A stretch of DNA of 26,790 nucleotides from CAYNTG01 sp964400105 (GTDB lineage: Bacteria > UBP14 > UBA6098), in the NCBI GenBank assembly GCA_964400105.1, contig CAYNTG010000026.1, positions 1-26,790 on the forward strand. Direction: 5' to 3'. The position numbers were made by a program, and so were the translations under genes. This document shows, in pieces, positions 1-7,833 of this stretch. Each line of letters begins with the position of its first letter. The first letter of the stretch is position 1. The notes beneath the pieces are model-generated. The model made no database searches and was not told the DNA's origin. It saw nothing but the letters and a program-made list of their open reading frames with translations.

Positions 1-1316
1 ACATTAGTGCAGTCGTTTCGCCCGACCTCATATTGCGCCATTTCCTCGACTGTTTGCCGCTCGGCGAGTTCGATCTGCTCGCGATTTATCGCCATAATGC
101 CCTGCATATCGCGAAGCTGCGCATGGAGCGCCCGGATGCCGGATATATACTCGATTTCCGCCTCCTCGATCTGCAGGCGAAGCTTTTCTATCTGAAGTTC
201 TATCGACCGCAAATCCGCTTTGGACGAGGTTTTACCGAGGGGGAATTTGTAAACCAGATTTAGCGATATATCCGGTTTGTCCATCGCGATAGCATCGAGA
301 AAATCCTTGTCGTAATCCTTGATTCCAACTCGCGCTTGAAGCGAGAGATCGGATTTCATCGATTCCTCGGTAATTCTTCGGTTGAAATCGAAAAGCTCGA
401 TCGTCGTCTTCATGTTCGATAAAACGCGCGAGCTATCCTTAAATTCGGCGATAACCAGCCCGATATCGCTTACCTCGCGAAAACCTAAAATGTCGAATTG
501 CGGAGATTTTTCGTTAATCCCTTCGTCCCCGGTGATTTCGGCCAGTCTATCCATTAACGAGGTTAATCTCATTTCGTTGCTCGCTATTGCCATCTCGACG
601 CTTTTAATCGAATTTTCGGCACGGATAACATCGACTTTATCGACGAGATTGCGCGCGCGCTTTTTCTCTATCAAACCGAGTGATTGTCGGGCTAAATCGC
701 GGCGTTGTTCGAGAATTTGTTTTTCCTCCAAATAATAGACCCAATCGAGGAAATATCCCGCGTTCGCCGCGAGGAAATTTTCTTCGGTTTCCAGAGCGGA
801 CAGGCTTTCCTGCGTGGCCTCGACGGATTTCATATCGTAGGGCAACGCATAAAGCAGCCCCTGCCAATTTCGCATCAACGGCTGGACATAAGTCACGTAG
901 ATTGAGTTCTCGAAGGCGTTATTCGGGTTGGCGTCGTAGATTATATTATCCTCGTATGATAGCCGGTTATACCCGAGCGATATGTCCGCCGACATTATCC
1001 CACCGGTGCTCCAGAATATCCGGGAAACACCTCCTCCGAGGGCTGTCGAGGTCATGCGCTGGAGGCCGCCCATCGAAGAGGTTTGCGCGATACTCGAAAC
1101 GCCTGCAGAGGAATTTATATTCCAATCCTCGGAGCCGGTAAGTCCCTCGCGCTCAACCTCGATAATGCGCGAGTTATATTCGGTGCGCTCGAATATCGGT
1201 TGGGTCTCGATAAGATTGTCGATGAACTGGTCGAAGGTGATAGACTCTTGAGCAAGCAAGGCCGTGGTTATCAAGATCACAATCGCTGCAACAATTTTCG
1301 TTATTTTGGAATCCAT
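1..1316 (-). CDS. TolC-family outer-membrane efflux channel (3' end cut by window)
   Basis: This reading frame is open from an ATG at 1316 to the left edge, giving about 438 residues; the C-terminus is missing. A signal peptide is visible (MDSKITKIVAAIVILITTALLAQ region, cleavage near residue 22). Long amphipathic helices follow, rich in E, R, Q and L (LEQRRDLARQSLGLIEKKRA and later LRLQIEEAEIEY), and the last visible part includes EEMAQYEVGR, the typical final helix of TolC/OEP proteins (usual length 420-500). The protein would form the trimeric outer-membrane and periplasmic tunnel of a tripartite pump. It starts 2 bases after the stop of the RND permease gene, so the two are almost certainly co-transcribed and translationally coupled. 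An adaptor (membrane fusion protein) gene would be expected further downstream, outside the window. Family assignment is firm; the substrate is unknown. Confidence 0.88.
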   Translation of the reverse strand, partial: MDSKITKIVAAIVILITTALLAQESITFDQFIDNLIETQPIFERTEYNSRIIEVEREGLTGSEDWNINSSAGVSSIAQTSSMGGLQRMTSTALGGGVSRIFWSTGGIMSADISLGYNRLSYEDNIIYDANPNNAFENSIYVTYVQPLMRNWQGLLYALPYDMKSVEATQESLSALETEENFLAANAGYFLDWVYYLEEKQILEQRRDLARQSLGLIEKKRARNLVDKVDVIRAENSIKSVEMAIASNEMRLTSLMDRLAEITGDEGINEKSPQFDILGFREVSDIGLVIAEFKDSSRVLSNMKTTIELFDFNRRITEESMKSDLSLQARVGIKDYDKDFLDAIAMDKPDISLNLVYKFPLGKTSSKADLRSIELQIEKLRLQIEEAEIEYISGIRALHAQLRDMQGIMAINREQIELAERQTVEEMAQYEVGRNDCTN

Positions 1317-1318
1317 GG

Positions 1319-4300
1319 TTAACCTCTTTTCCCGGAGGAGAAAAGTCCCTTTATATCATTGTGAATCATATACATTGAAGGCGTGAACACCAGCGTGAGC
1401 GTGGTCGCGAAGATTAAACCGTAGGCCATAGCCATCGCCACCGGCACGATCATCTCTGAATTGCCAAAGAAACCATAAACCGTTGGAAGTAGCCCTGCGA
1501 CGGTTGTTATCGTCGTGAGCAAAACCGGGCGCAGTCTTTCTTTGGCGCCGTCGATAATGGAGGCAATCGCTAATTTCTTGTCGTCGCTGTTTTTCTCCCG
1601 GAATATTTTATTGATAAAATCGACCATAATCACGCTATCGTTGACCACAACGCCGGAAAGGCCGACTATTCCGATAAGTCCCATAAACGACAGCGGCATT
1701 CCGTGAAGTGTGAAGGCCACCAACGCGCCGATTATCCCGAATGGAATTACCATGATTATCAATATCGGCTGCGTTACCGATTTGAAAAGCAGAATCAGCA
1801 CGGTGAAGATGAGCATTATCGCAAGAAAATATGCGAAAGCGATATCGCCGAGCGTTTCCTGAGTTCGTTTCGCTTCGCCCTCTAACTCGACTCTTGTGTT
1901 CGGATATTTTTCGGCGACAGATTTATAATACTCGCGAACTTTCATGTTTGCTTGCGCGGATGTAATAACATCATTATCGACTTTCGCGCTGAGCGCAATC
2001 GAACGCTCTCCGTCATAATGATTAACATTCGCTTTTCCCACGCCCTCTTCGAGATAAGCGACATCGCTCAAACGGATTAGGCGGCCTTTGTTGTTTGGTA
2101 TCGAGAGAGAAAGAAGGTATGCCTCGTCTTTCTGGAAAGAATCATCGACTTTTACCCGGAAATCGAGAAGCTCGTCGCCGGTTTCAATCGATGTCGCGAT
2201 CATTCCGTCGTATGCAATTCTAACCGTTTGCGCGACATCCTGCGCTGTGAGGCCCAATTCCGCAAGGCGTTCATACCGGAGGACGACGTTGATCTCTTTT
2301 TTCCCATCGATAACATCGTTTTGGACGTTTTTCACACCATCCAAAGAGCGAATGAAGTTCGTGAGATCGGCCATCAAAAGCTCTGACTCCTCGAAATCGT
2401 CGCCTATAATCTTAACATCGACCGGCTCGCCCATCGGCGGCCCGTGGCGGCGCTCCGCAATTAAAAGTTTATTGAAATGGGGATATTTATCTCTGTTTAT
2501 CGCTTTTTTAAGCTTAATAACTATTTGACCCGCCGAAATTTCGCGTTCATTCACGGGAGATAGATTAATCGTAACCGTGGACCAATTTTCATATTGACCC
2601 TTATTACTCATAAAACCGCCCTCGTGTTTGCCGATTGTAGCTTTGGTCGAAACCAACGCCCCGGCCGGGACTGTCTTCAGGACTATCCGTTCTATTTCCG
2701 TGCTAAGTTCGGTCATACGCTCGAGGCTTATTCCTTCGGAGGCTTCGAGGTCGACACTTATTTGCTCGCTTTCAGTCGAAGGCATCAGCACGAAGTTCTT
2801 TATTGTATCCTTTGAAATAATGAAAGAGAAGATGAAGATTCCCACGAAAATCAAGGCGACTATATATCTGAATCTGAGCGCAGTTTTAAGAAATTTGCCA
2901 TAAAGCTTTTTTACGGGATCGAACCAGTTTGCCTTCTTAATTCTGCGGACTTTGCCATGCCCAAGGTGATTCGGCAGCATCAACGTCGCCTCGAAAAGCG
3001 AGGCCAGAAGCATCGCCGTAACCACAATCGGGAAAACCCGGATAAATTGTCCCATAACTCCGCCGATAGTTAGCATCGGCAAAAAGGCGACGATAGTCGT
3101 CAATATCGACACGATTACTGGCGATATAACGGATGCTACGCCCTCTTTCGCCGCTTGCATTGCGGAAAGTCCCTCTCGCTTCTTCTCGAAAATTCTTTCC
3201 GCGATAACGATTCCGTCATCGACAAGCATACCGATAACCGCGATAATCGCGATTAGCGAAATGCGGTTGAGCGACATATCGGCGAGCATCATGTATGTGA
3301 ATACGATAGCGAGGCTTATCGGAAGACCCATCGCCGTCCAGAACGCTGTTTTCCGGTCGAGGAATATTAACAGCACGAGGGCGACGAGTATAAAACCAAG
3401 GATAGCATTAGATTCGACGACCTTCAAGAGAGATTTGATGCCGAGCGAGCTGTCTCTGACAACATCGAATTCGAACCGCGAGTTGGAAAGGCCGTTTCGG
3501 TTTTCCATATATTCTTTAACATTCTCGACAGTCTCGACAATATCGGCATTTTCCTTTTTTACCATTTGAAGTAAAACACCTGTCTTGCCATTGACTGTAA
3601 TTTTTGTCGATGTCTCTTTAAACGTATCGAATACATCGGCCAAATCTTCTACGCGTATCCGCTTGCCGGCAAAATTCGAGCGGATTATAACATCGCGAAC
3701 GTCGAGTGGATCCTCGAATTGGCTTATCGTGACGATTGTTTTCTCATCAGATAGCGATTGCAAAGTTCCGCCGGTAGAACGAACGTTGCGGGTTCGAACG
3801 CTGTTCACGATTTGTGTGAGCGAGACATCGAGTTTTTTCGCTTTCTCCGGATTCACCTCGACATGGATCTCACGCTCTCTCCAACCTGATTTGCGAACAT
3901 CGGAAACGCCATCGATGCGTAAAAGTTCATCGGCCAGGGCTTTTGAGTAGTCGTAAAGCTCGCTATCGCTGACTCCGACGCTGTCCTTTGGATAGACAAC
4001 GAAAGAAATAACGTCTTTGAGTTTTGGATTGATGTCGGTGATGATAATATCCTCGACCTCCGACGGAAGCTCGGGGATATTATTCAAAGATACTTTCCGA
4101 TAGACTTCGTCCTTGACAGTGCGAACATTGGCGACATCCGAATCGAGTTCCAATATAATACTCGCCCGGCCTTCGAGAGAGAGTGATGTATAATGATCGA
4201 TTCCGTTTATCTCATCTATCTTTCGTTCGATAGGTTCGACCGCGTTAATCTCGACATCCGATGCGCTACTGCCGGGATATAGGACAGTAACGATCATCAC

Positions 4301-4432
4301 GTTGATCTCGGCTTCGGGGCTTTCCTCTTGCCTGAGGTTTATCAGACTATATGCCCCCAGAAACAGGATGATAATCATGAGCATATTAACGATTAGTTTA
4401 TTTTCGAGAAAATAATTGAATATCGTTTTCAT
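1319..4432 (-). CDS. RND-family efflux transporter permease
   Basis: The 1,037-residue length is typical of AcrB/CusA-type RND permeases. The N-terminus has a short cytoplasmic helix and TM1 (NKLIVNMLMIIILFLGAYSL), then the porter domain. A second TM block starts near residue 340. TM4 carries the acidic pair D405-D406 in GMLVDDGIVIAE, the proton-relay position. A second porter half follows, and TM8-TM12 lie near the end. In TM10 the lysine of AcrB (K940) is not seen: the equivalent stretch reads VVVNDSVIMVDF, with Asn near residue 931, as in several non-HAE1 RND subgroups. The ATG overlaps the tetR stop by 4 bases (ATGA), and the stop sits 2 bases before the tolC start, so this is the middle gene of a three-gene operon. 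It would pump substrates from the periplasm or inner membrane using the proton gradient. Whether it exports drugs, metals or lipophilic compounds cannot be told from sequence. Confidence 0.93.
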   Translation of the reverse strand: MKTIFNYFLENKLIVNMLMIIILFLGAYSLINLRQEESPEAEINVMIVTVLYPGSSASDVEINAVEPIERKIDEINGIDHYTSLSLEGRASIILELDSDVANVRTVKDEVYRKVSLNNIPELPSEVEDIIITDINPKLKDVISFVVYPKDSVGVSDSELYDYSKALADELLRIDGVSDVRKSGWREREIHVEVNPEKAKKLDVSLTQIVNSVRTRNVRSTGGTLQSLSDEKTIVTISQFEDPLDVRDVIIRSNFAGKRIRVEDLADVFDTFKETSTKITVNGKTGVLLQMVKKENADIVETVENVKEYMENRNGLSNSRFEFDVVRDSSLGIKSLLKVVESNAILGFILVALVLLIFLDRKTAFWTAMGLPISLAIVFTYMMLADMSLNRISLIAIIAVIGMLVDDGIVIAERIFEKKREGLSAMQAAKEGVASVISPVIVSILTTIVAFLPMLTIGGVMGQFIRVFPIVVTAMLLASLFEATLMLPNHLGHGKVRRIKKANWFDPVKKLYGKFLKTALRFRYIVALIFVGIFIFSFIISKDTIKNFVLMPSTESEQISVDLEASEGISLERMTELSTEIERIVLKTVPAGALVSTKATIGKHEGGFMSNKGQYENWSTVTINLSPVNEREISAGQIVIKLKKAINRDKYPHFNKLLIAERRHGPPMGEPVDVKIIGDDFEESELLMADLTNFIRSLDGVKNVQNDVIDGKKEINVVLRYERLAELGLTAQDVAQTVRIAYDGMIATSIETGDELLDFRVKVDDSFQKDEAYLLSLSIPNNKGRLIRLSDVAYLEEGVGKANVNHYDGERSIALSAKVDNDVITSAQANMKVREYYKSVAEKYPNTRVELEGEAKRTQETLGDIAFAYFLAIMLIFTVLILLFKSVTQPILIIMVIPFGIIGALVAFTLHGMPLSFMGLIGIVGLSGVVVNDSVIMVDFINKIFREKNSDDKKLAIASIIDGAKERLRPVLLTTITTVAGLLPTVYGFFGNSEMIVPVAMAMAYGLIFATTLTLVFTPSMYMIHNDIKGLFSSGKRG

Positions 4433-5034
4433 TTTTCCTCCCTTTTGGCACCATCGAGAAACATTGATACTATTGCATCCGCATCGATATTAATATCGGA
4501 ATCTTTGAACATATGCGATCTGAAAACGGAGTCCGACATGCAAGAAAACAGCAAAACAGAAATCTTAACTGGAATGTCTTCTCTTATTTTATCTTTAAAT
4601 TTTTCAAATAGCTCTGTCATATAAAGGATTTCGGATTTCATAAATTCATTCATCTTTTCCCTGATATTGGGAGACATTCGATGCCCTTTTTTCATTGCTC
4701 CCGCAAATATTATAGGTATAAAATTTCGCTTATTCGAAGTAACATTAATTTTTTCCTGAGTTATTTTCTTTAAACTCTCTTCAAAATCGATATCGAGATC
4801 CAATATTTTGGCATATTCGGTCTTCAGGGCTTCTATTGCTGTATCCATAATTTCAATAACCAGCGCCTCTTTGCTCTCGAAATAGTAATAGAAGGTGCCT
4901 TTCGAGCATCCGGCTTTTTGGACAATATCGTCCACGTTCGCGGCGTGAAAGCCGTTTTGGCTGAACACTTCTATTGCAGCATCCATAAGGATTTCCTTGC
5001 TCTTCTTTGCCTTTTCGCCTTTCCAATCCATCAT
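4429..5034 (-). CDS. TetR-family transcriptional repressor of the efflux operon
   Basis: About 200 residues, the usual TetR size. Residues roughly 12-60 form the DNA-binding domain: AAIEVFSQNGFHAANVDDIV, then the recognition helix region AGCSKGTFYYYFESKEAL, a textbook TetR signature. The rest is an all-helical ligand-binding and dimer domain with no recognisable ligand class. Two ATGs are adjacent (5034 and 5031). The Shine-Dalgarno GAGGAG at 5037-5042 is only 2 bases from the first but 5 from the second, so the second may be used. The gene is first in the operon, overlaps the RND permease start by 4 bases, and lies just downstream of a 38-bp near-perfect palindrome that is very probably its own operator. 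The expected behaviour is autorepression together with the pump, relieved by a pump substrate. Confidence 0.93.
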   Translation of the reverse strand: MMDWKGEKAKKSKEILMDAAIEVFSQNGFHAANVDDIVQKAGCSKGTFYYYFESKEALVIEIMDTAIEALKTEYAKILDLDIDFEESLKKITQEKINVTSNKRNFIPIIFAGAMKKGHRMSPNIREKMNEFMKSEILYMTELFEKFKDKIREDIPVKISVLLFSCMSDSVFRSHMFKDSDINIDADAIVSMFLDGAKREEK

Positions 5035-5055
5035 ATCTCCTCAAGAATTTTAACC

Positions 5056-5093
5056 ATACTGACTGGTTAGTTTATAAACCAACCAGTCAGTAT
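5056..5093. promoter_or_regulatory. TetR operator palindrome
   Basis: A perfect 13-bp inverted repeat, ATACTGACTGGTT (5056-5068) and its complement (5081-5093), encloses a perfect 10-bp palindrome GTTTATAAAC (5070-5079). Across 38 bp only one pair (5069/5080) breaks the symmetry. TGACTGGT-type half-sites are common for TetR-family repressors. It lies 22 bp upstream of tetR and abuts the probable -10 box, so a bound dimer, or two dimers, would block transcription of the whole efflux operon. Confidence 0.8.
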
Positions 5094-5119
5094 AATATAA
5101 ATCTATCTGCGGAAATCAA
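5092..5119 (-). promoter_or_regulatory. Probable promoter of the tetR-RND-tolC operon
   Basis: On the minus strand a -35-like TTGATT (5114-5119) is followed after 16 bp by a -10-like TATTAT (5092-5097). The -10 box overlaps the outer edge of the TetR operator palindrome, as expected for repression by steric block. The match to the sigma70 consensus is moderate; the position is what makes it convincing. Confidence 0.5.
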
Positions 5120-5221
5120 GAAATATTTTTATTTTATTGAAAAAATAAACGACCGGATTACGCAAGGGGAAGTTTTTCAATTTATCGCCAAAGATAAGGG
5201 CGTCCTTTCGCTCGCCCGCTG

Positions 5222-5449
5222 TCAAGTAGGGGCGGTTCGAGAACCGCCCGTTCTCCCACGGGTCGTTCGCGAACGACCCCTACGGGATTCGCTCCATAAA
5301 TTAAGATAATCTTTGTTTAAAAAAGTCCCTCCGACAAAATCGTTGGGACACGTCCGCTGCAGGCTGGCGCCTGACATAGCCTCGAACAGCGGAAACTCGA
5401 AATCGTCGAGATTAACGACTACTTGATTATTTTCGATTGTTATATTCAT
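5222..5449 (-). CDS. Small unknown protein at the end of the ergothioneine operon
   Basis: This is a 75-residue frame that I do not recognise. The start is well supported: AGGAG sits 6 bases before the ATG at 5449, and the gene begins 44 bases after the methyltransferase stop, so it is likely co-transcribed. Residues 1 to about 55 look like a normal soluble acidic protein, beginning MNITIENNQVVVNLDDFEF, with one Cys in a TCPNDF motif. From about residue 56 the frame runs through the 58-bp double-hairpin repeat at 5226-5283, giving an Arg/Thr/Gly tail (RGRSRTTRGRTGG) that ends on a TGA just outside the element. The natural C-terminus may therefore have been replaced when the repeat inserted, or the gene may be decaying. 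No function can be assigned; a link to ergothioneine or sulfur metabolism would rest only on its position. Confidence 0.5.
   Translation of the reverse strand: MNITIENNQVVVNLDDFEFPLFEAMSGASLQRTCPNDFVGGTFLNKDYLNLWSESRRGRSRTTRGRTGGSRTAPT
5226..5283. repeat. 58-bp double-hairpin repeat, copy 1
   Basis: The element begins GTAGGGG and ends CCCCTAC. It contains two perfect 9-bp-stem hairpins with 2-base loops: GGGCGGTTC/GAACCGCCC (5230-5249) and GGGTCGTTC/GAACGACCC (5260-5279). It matches the copy at 8903-8960 at 54 of 58 positions. All stem bases are identical; the four changes lie in the loops and the linker. It resembles REP/MITE-like dispersed repeats and overlaps the 3' end of the small gene at 5222-5449. 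Confidence 0.85.
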
Positions 5450-5493
5450 ATTTCACTCCTTTCCGCCAAGTCGCGGAGCGTCGTAACAAAAAG

Positions 5494-6507
5494 TTAAACT
5501 GCGGTGTCTTTTAGGTAGTCCACCAATGAAAACCATCCATTCGAATCGCAGAATATATTCTCGACAGAAAAGCCGCCTGCGTTCGCAAAGTCCTCGATAT
5601 GTTCATAAGTGAATTTATGGGAATACTCCGTGCGTATTGTTTCGTGAGCGGAAATTTCAATGCCTTGCGGTAAATGTGGGCTTCGAATCGTCATATCTCT
5701 GCATGCGCGCAGATGCATCTCGATACGTGAATCCGCGTGATTATAAAACGTCATATGCCCAAAATCCCCGGTCACGAAATTTGATTCGATCAGTCTATTA
5801 ACGACATCGAGGATATTGCGATTAAACGCCGCCGTGATGCCTTTTTTGTCATTATATGCTCTCTCTAAAACCGCTACATCTTTTACCATGTCGAGTCCCA
5901 GAAGCAGTCTATCGCCGGGATTCATTATCTCGTTTAATTTGATAATAAACCGCTTAGCTACATCCCGGGAGAGATTTCCAATCGAGCTTCCGAAAAAGCA
6001 AAATATTCTCTGTCTTCCATTCGGAATTTTATCGAGATGCGCATAGAAATCGGCAACGATGCCATGTATCGAGATATCCGGGACTCTTGTCGCGAGTTTT
6101 TTTGAAGCGTTTATAATTGCCGATTTGCTTATATCCACCGGCACATATCTGACCATCCCATGCAAATTATCGGGAATGGAATCGAAAAGGATCGATATCT
6201 TCGACGGATCGCCGCTTCCAAGCTCGACGATATCGATTCCGTTAGTTTCGATCTCGCTTTCGGCGATTTCTCTCATGAGTCTTGAATCCATTCCGAAAAT
6301 ATCGGGTAAAACACGGCGTAGGATTGCTTGCTCTGTCCGGGTTGGATAATACTCATCGAGATGGGTAATTTCCTCGAAAAGTTGCGAACCCCTGGCATCG
6401 TAGAAATACTTGCTTGGAATGTATTTCTGATCTGCGGTCAAGCCGCTTATAATCTCGATAGAAATTTCGTCGTCGTCCGCCTGTGGAATATAATCGTCGA
6501 TTTTCAT
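5494..6507 (-). CDS. eanA: L-histidine N-alpha-methyltransferase (EgtD/EanA-like)
   Basis: At 337 residues it is close to mycobacterial EgtD (about 320). It makes hercynine from histidine with three S-adenosylmethionine in the cytosol. Hallmarks seen: YFYDARGSQLFEEIT (from residue 34) and EYYPTRTE (52-59), the EgtD N-terminal signature whose tyrosines contact histidine; an ELGSGDPSK SAM-binding loop near residue 115; FFGSSIGNL with the substrate-binding Asn; and TEYSHKF near residue 300, with the Glu-x-Ser pair that defines the histidine site in EgtD. It starts 2 bases after the stop of the rhodanese gene, so the two are coupled. No EgtB (oxygen-dependent sulfoxide synthase) is present. Pairing with a rhodanese protein points to the anaerobic EanA/EanB pathway. 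The symbol rests on this context; the enzyme class itself is firm. Confidence 0.87.
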   Translation of the reverse strand: MKIDDYIPQADDDEISIEIISGLTADQKYIPSKYFYDARGSQLFEEITHLDEYYPTRTEQAILRRVLPDIFGMDSRLMREIAESEIETNGIDIVELGSGDPSKISILFDSIPDNLHGMVRYVPVDISKSAIINASKKLATRVPDISIHGIVADFYAHLDKIPNGRQRIFCFFGSSIGNLSRDVAKRFIIKLNEIMNPGDRLLLGLDMVKDVAVLERAYNDKKGITAAFNRNILDVVNRLIESNFVTGDFGHMTFYNHADSRIEMHLRACRDMTIRSPHLPQGIEISAHETIRTEYSHKFTYEHIEDFANAGGFSVENIFCDSNGWFSLVDYLKDTAV

Positions 6508-6509
6508 GT

Positions 6510-7799
6510 TTAACTCTTGTTCCCGGTTTCTATAGGATTTTTGGGATCGCTACTCCATTCCATCCATCCACCGTCATAGACAGCAACATTTGGCCATCCC
6601 AGAAACCAGGCATTAAAAAACGCCTCGCTTGCACGCCAGCCCGTGCCGCAATAAAACGCGATCCGTTTGTCCGGAATAACATTCGATTCCAACCAATTTC
6701 TTTCGATCTCATCGTATTCTCGCGTCGTATGGTCGGGGTTGCGGAAATTTTCCATATGATAGGCATCGCTGCCGCAATTTCCAAAAATCGCGCCGGGGAT
6801 GCGTCCTTTGATATCGATATAGTTATATCCACTCACCAATCCGATAAACTCGTCCCAGCTTCGGATGCTTACCAAATCGCCATTGGGCGATGCAAGAAGC
6901 TCTTTGGCTTCGGGCGTATCGATAAAGACACGTGGATTCGCCGGAATTTTTACTCCGAAATCATCGACCGCAACAGGCTTTGTGGATTCGGTAGTAGTCT
7001 CGTATCCAAGCGCTTCCCATGACATAAGCCCACCATTAAGGATACGTACATCTTTGACACCAGCATATAACATGATGAGTGCATTGCGGAATGCCCCTAT
7101 ATGACCGGCATTGCTTCCCGGAAACGGATCGTCGTTATTTGGATTCGAGAATCGCCCATATATTATTACAGTAGTATCATGCGTAATACCGTGTTGCTCC
7201 AGGGCGGCCTCGATCTCCTCCGGCGTTCTACGATTCCACATTTTGGGTTCTTCGAGTGCTAATGTATCCAATGCAATCGCACCCGGAATATGCCCCATTT
7301 CGTAATCATCGGGATTACGGAAATGTGAATGGCAGATCACGAAACGATGTCCATCGTATTCGTCCGGTTGTTCACCATCCAAAAGACTCTTGAGCCATTG
7401 CGGAGGAACAAGATGACGAAATCTCGATAAAAACTCCATCGGCAACCCGGTATCGGTCGTCCATTCATCGATAAAATGACTATATAGAGCAATATTATCA
7501 TATCCGGCTTTATTCAGAGCTTTCGCAACTTTTAGCGAATCGAGAGAATCGTAGCCATAAACAATTATTGCATCTTTTTTGTCGATTTGTTTCGATTTTA
7601 ATAGCTCCGGCCACCACACTTCTTCCGTCCATTTGGAAAAAATGCTTCTGGCACCAACGATATGGCCGCCCCGAAATTCTCCACGAAGTCGCCAACCATT
7701 ATATGCGTCCACCTGCCTTGTATCGACAACCGTTATCCCTTGCTTGCCTAATGAATCTCGCAATTCATTCGTCGAAATTTCATCGAAGTTCTCATTCAT
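6510..7799 (-). CDS. eanB: Triple-rhodanese sulfurtransferase, EanB-like hercynine sulfurtransferase
   Basis: About 429 residues from the ATG at 7799. I prefer this start to a TTG at 7817 because GGAAG precedes the ATG and nothing precedes the TTG. Three rhodanese-like domains are visible, roughly 5-118, 128-270 and 290-420. Only the third has a cysteine in the active loop: CGTGWR, C384 to R389. The first two loops read YGYDS and YGRFS and are presumably structural. In Chlorobium EanB the persulfide Cys412 is followed by Thr414 and Arg417, and Tyr353 lies 59 residues before it. Here T386 and R389 keep the spacing, and Y325 (SGYNYI) lies exactly 59 residues before C384. EanB moves sulfur from a polysulfide-loaded cysteine onto hercynine to give ergothioneine without oxygen. 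The adjacent EgtD-like gene supports this over a generic thiosulfate or mercaptopyruvate sulfurtransferase. Confidence 0.82.
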   Translation of the reverse strand: MNENFDEISTNELRDSLGKQGITVVDTRQVDAYNGWRLRGEFRGGHIVGARSIFSKWTEEVWWPELLKSKQIDKKDAIIVYGYDSLDSLKVAKALNKAGYDNIALYSHFIDEWTTDTGLPMEFLSRFRHLVPPQWLKSLLDGEQPDEYDGHRFVICHSHFRNPDDYEMGHIPGAIALDTLALEEPKMWNRRTPEEIEAALEQHGITHDTTVIIYGRFSNPNNDDPFPGSNAGHIGAFRNALIMLYAGVKDVRILNGGLMSWEALGYETTTESTKPVAVDDFGVKIPANPRVFIDTPEAKELLASPNGDLVSIRSWDEFIGLVSGYNYIDIKGRIPGAIFGNCGSDAYHMENFRNPDHTTREYDEIERNWLESNVIPDKRIAFYCGTGWRASEAFFNAWFLGWPNVAVYDGGWMEWSSDPKNPIETGNKS

Positions 7800-7833
7800 A
7801 TAATCTTCCAATTGCAACTAGTTTATTCTAAAT

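Noticed and set aside
680..1141. Plus-strand frames within the tolC region
   Set aside because: The minus-strand frame reads a complete TolC-like protein with signal peptide, so these are shadows.
6510..7799. Ordinary thiosulfate or 3-mercaptopyruvate sulfurtransferase
   Set aside because: Three domains, the CGTGWR loop and the coupled EgtD-like gene fit EanB better; not excluded without a tree.
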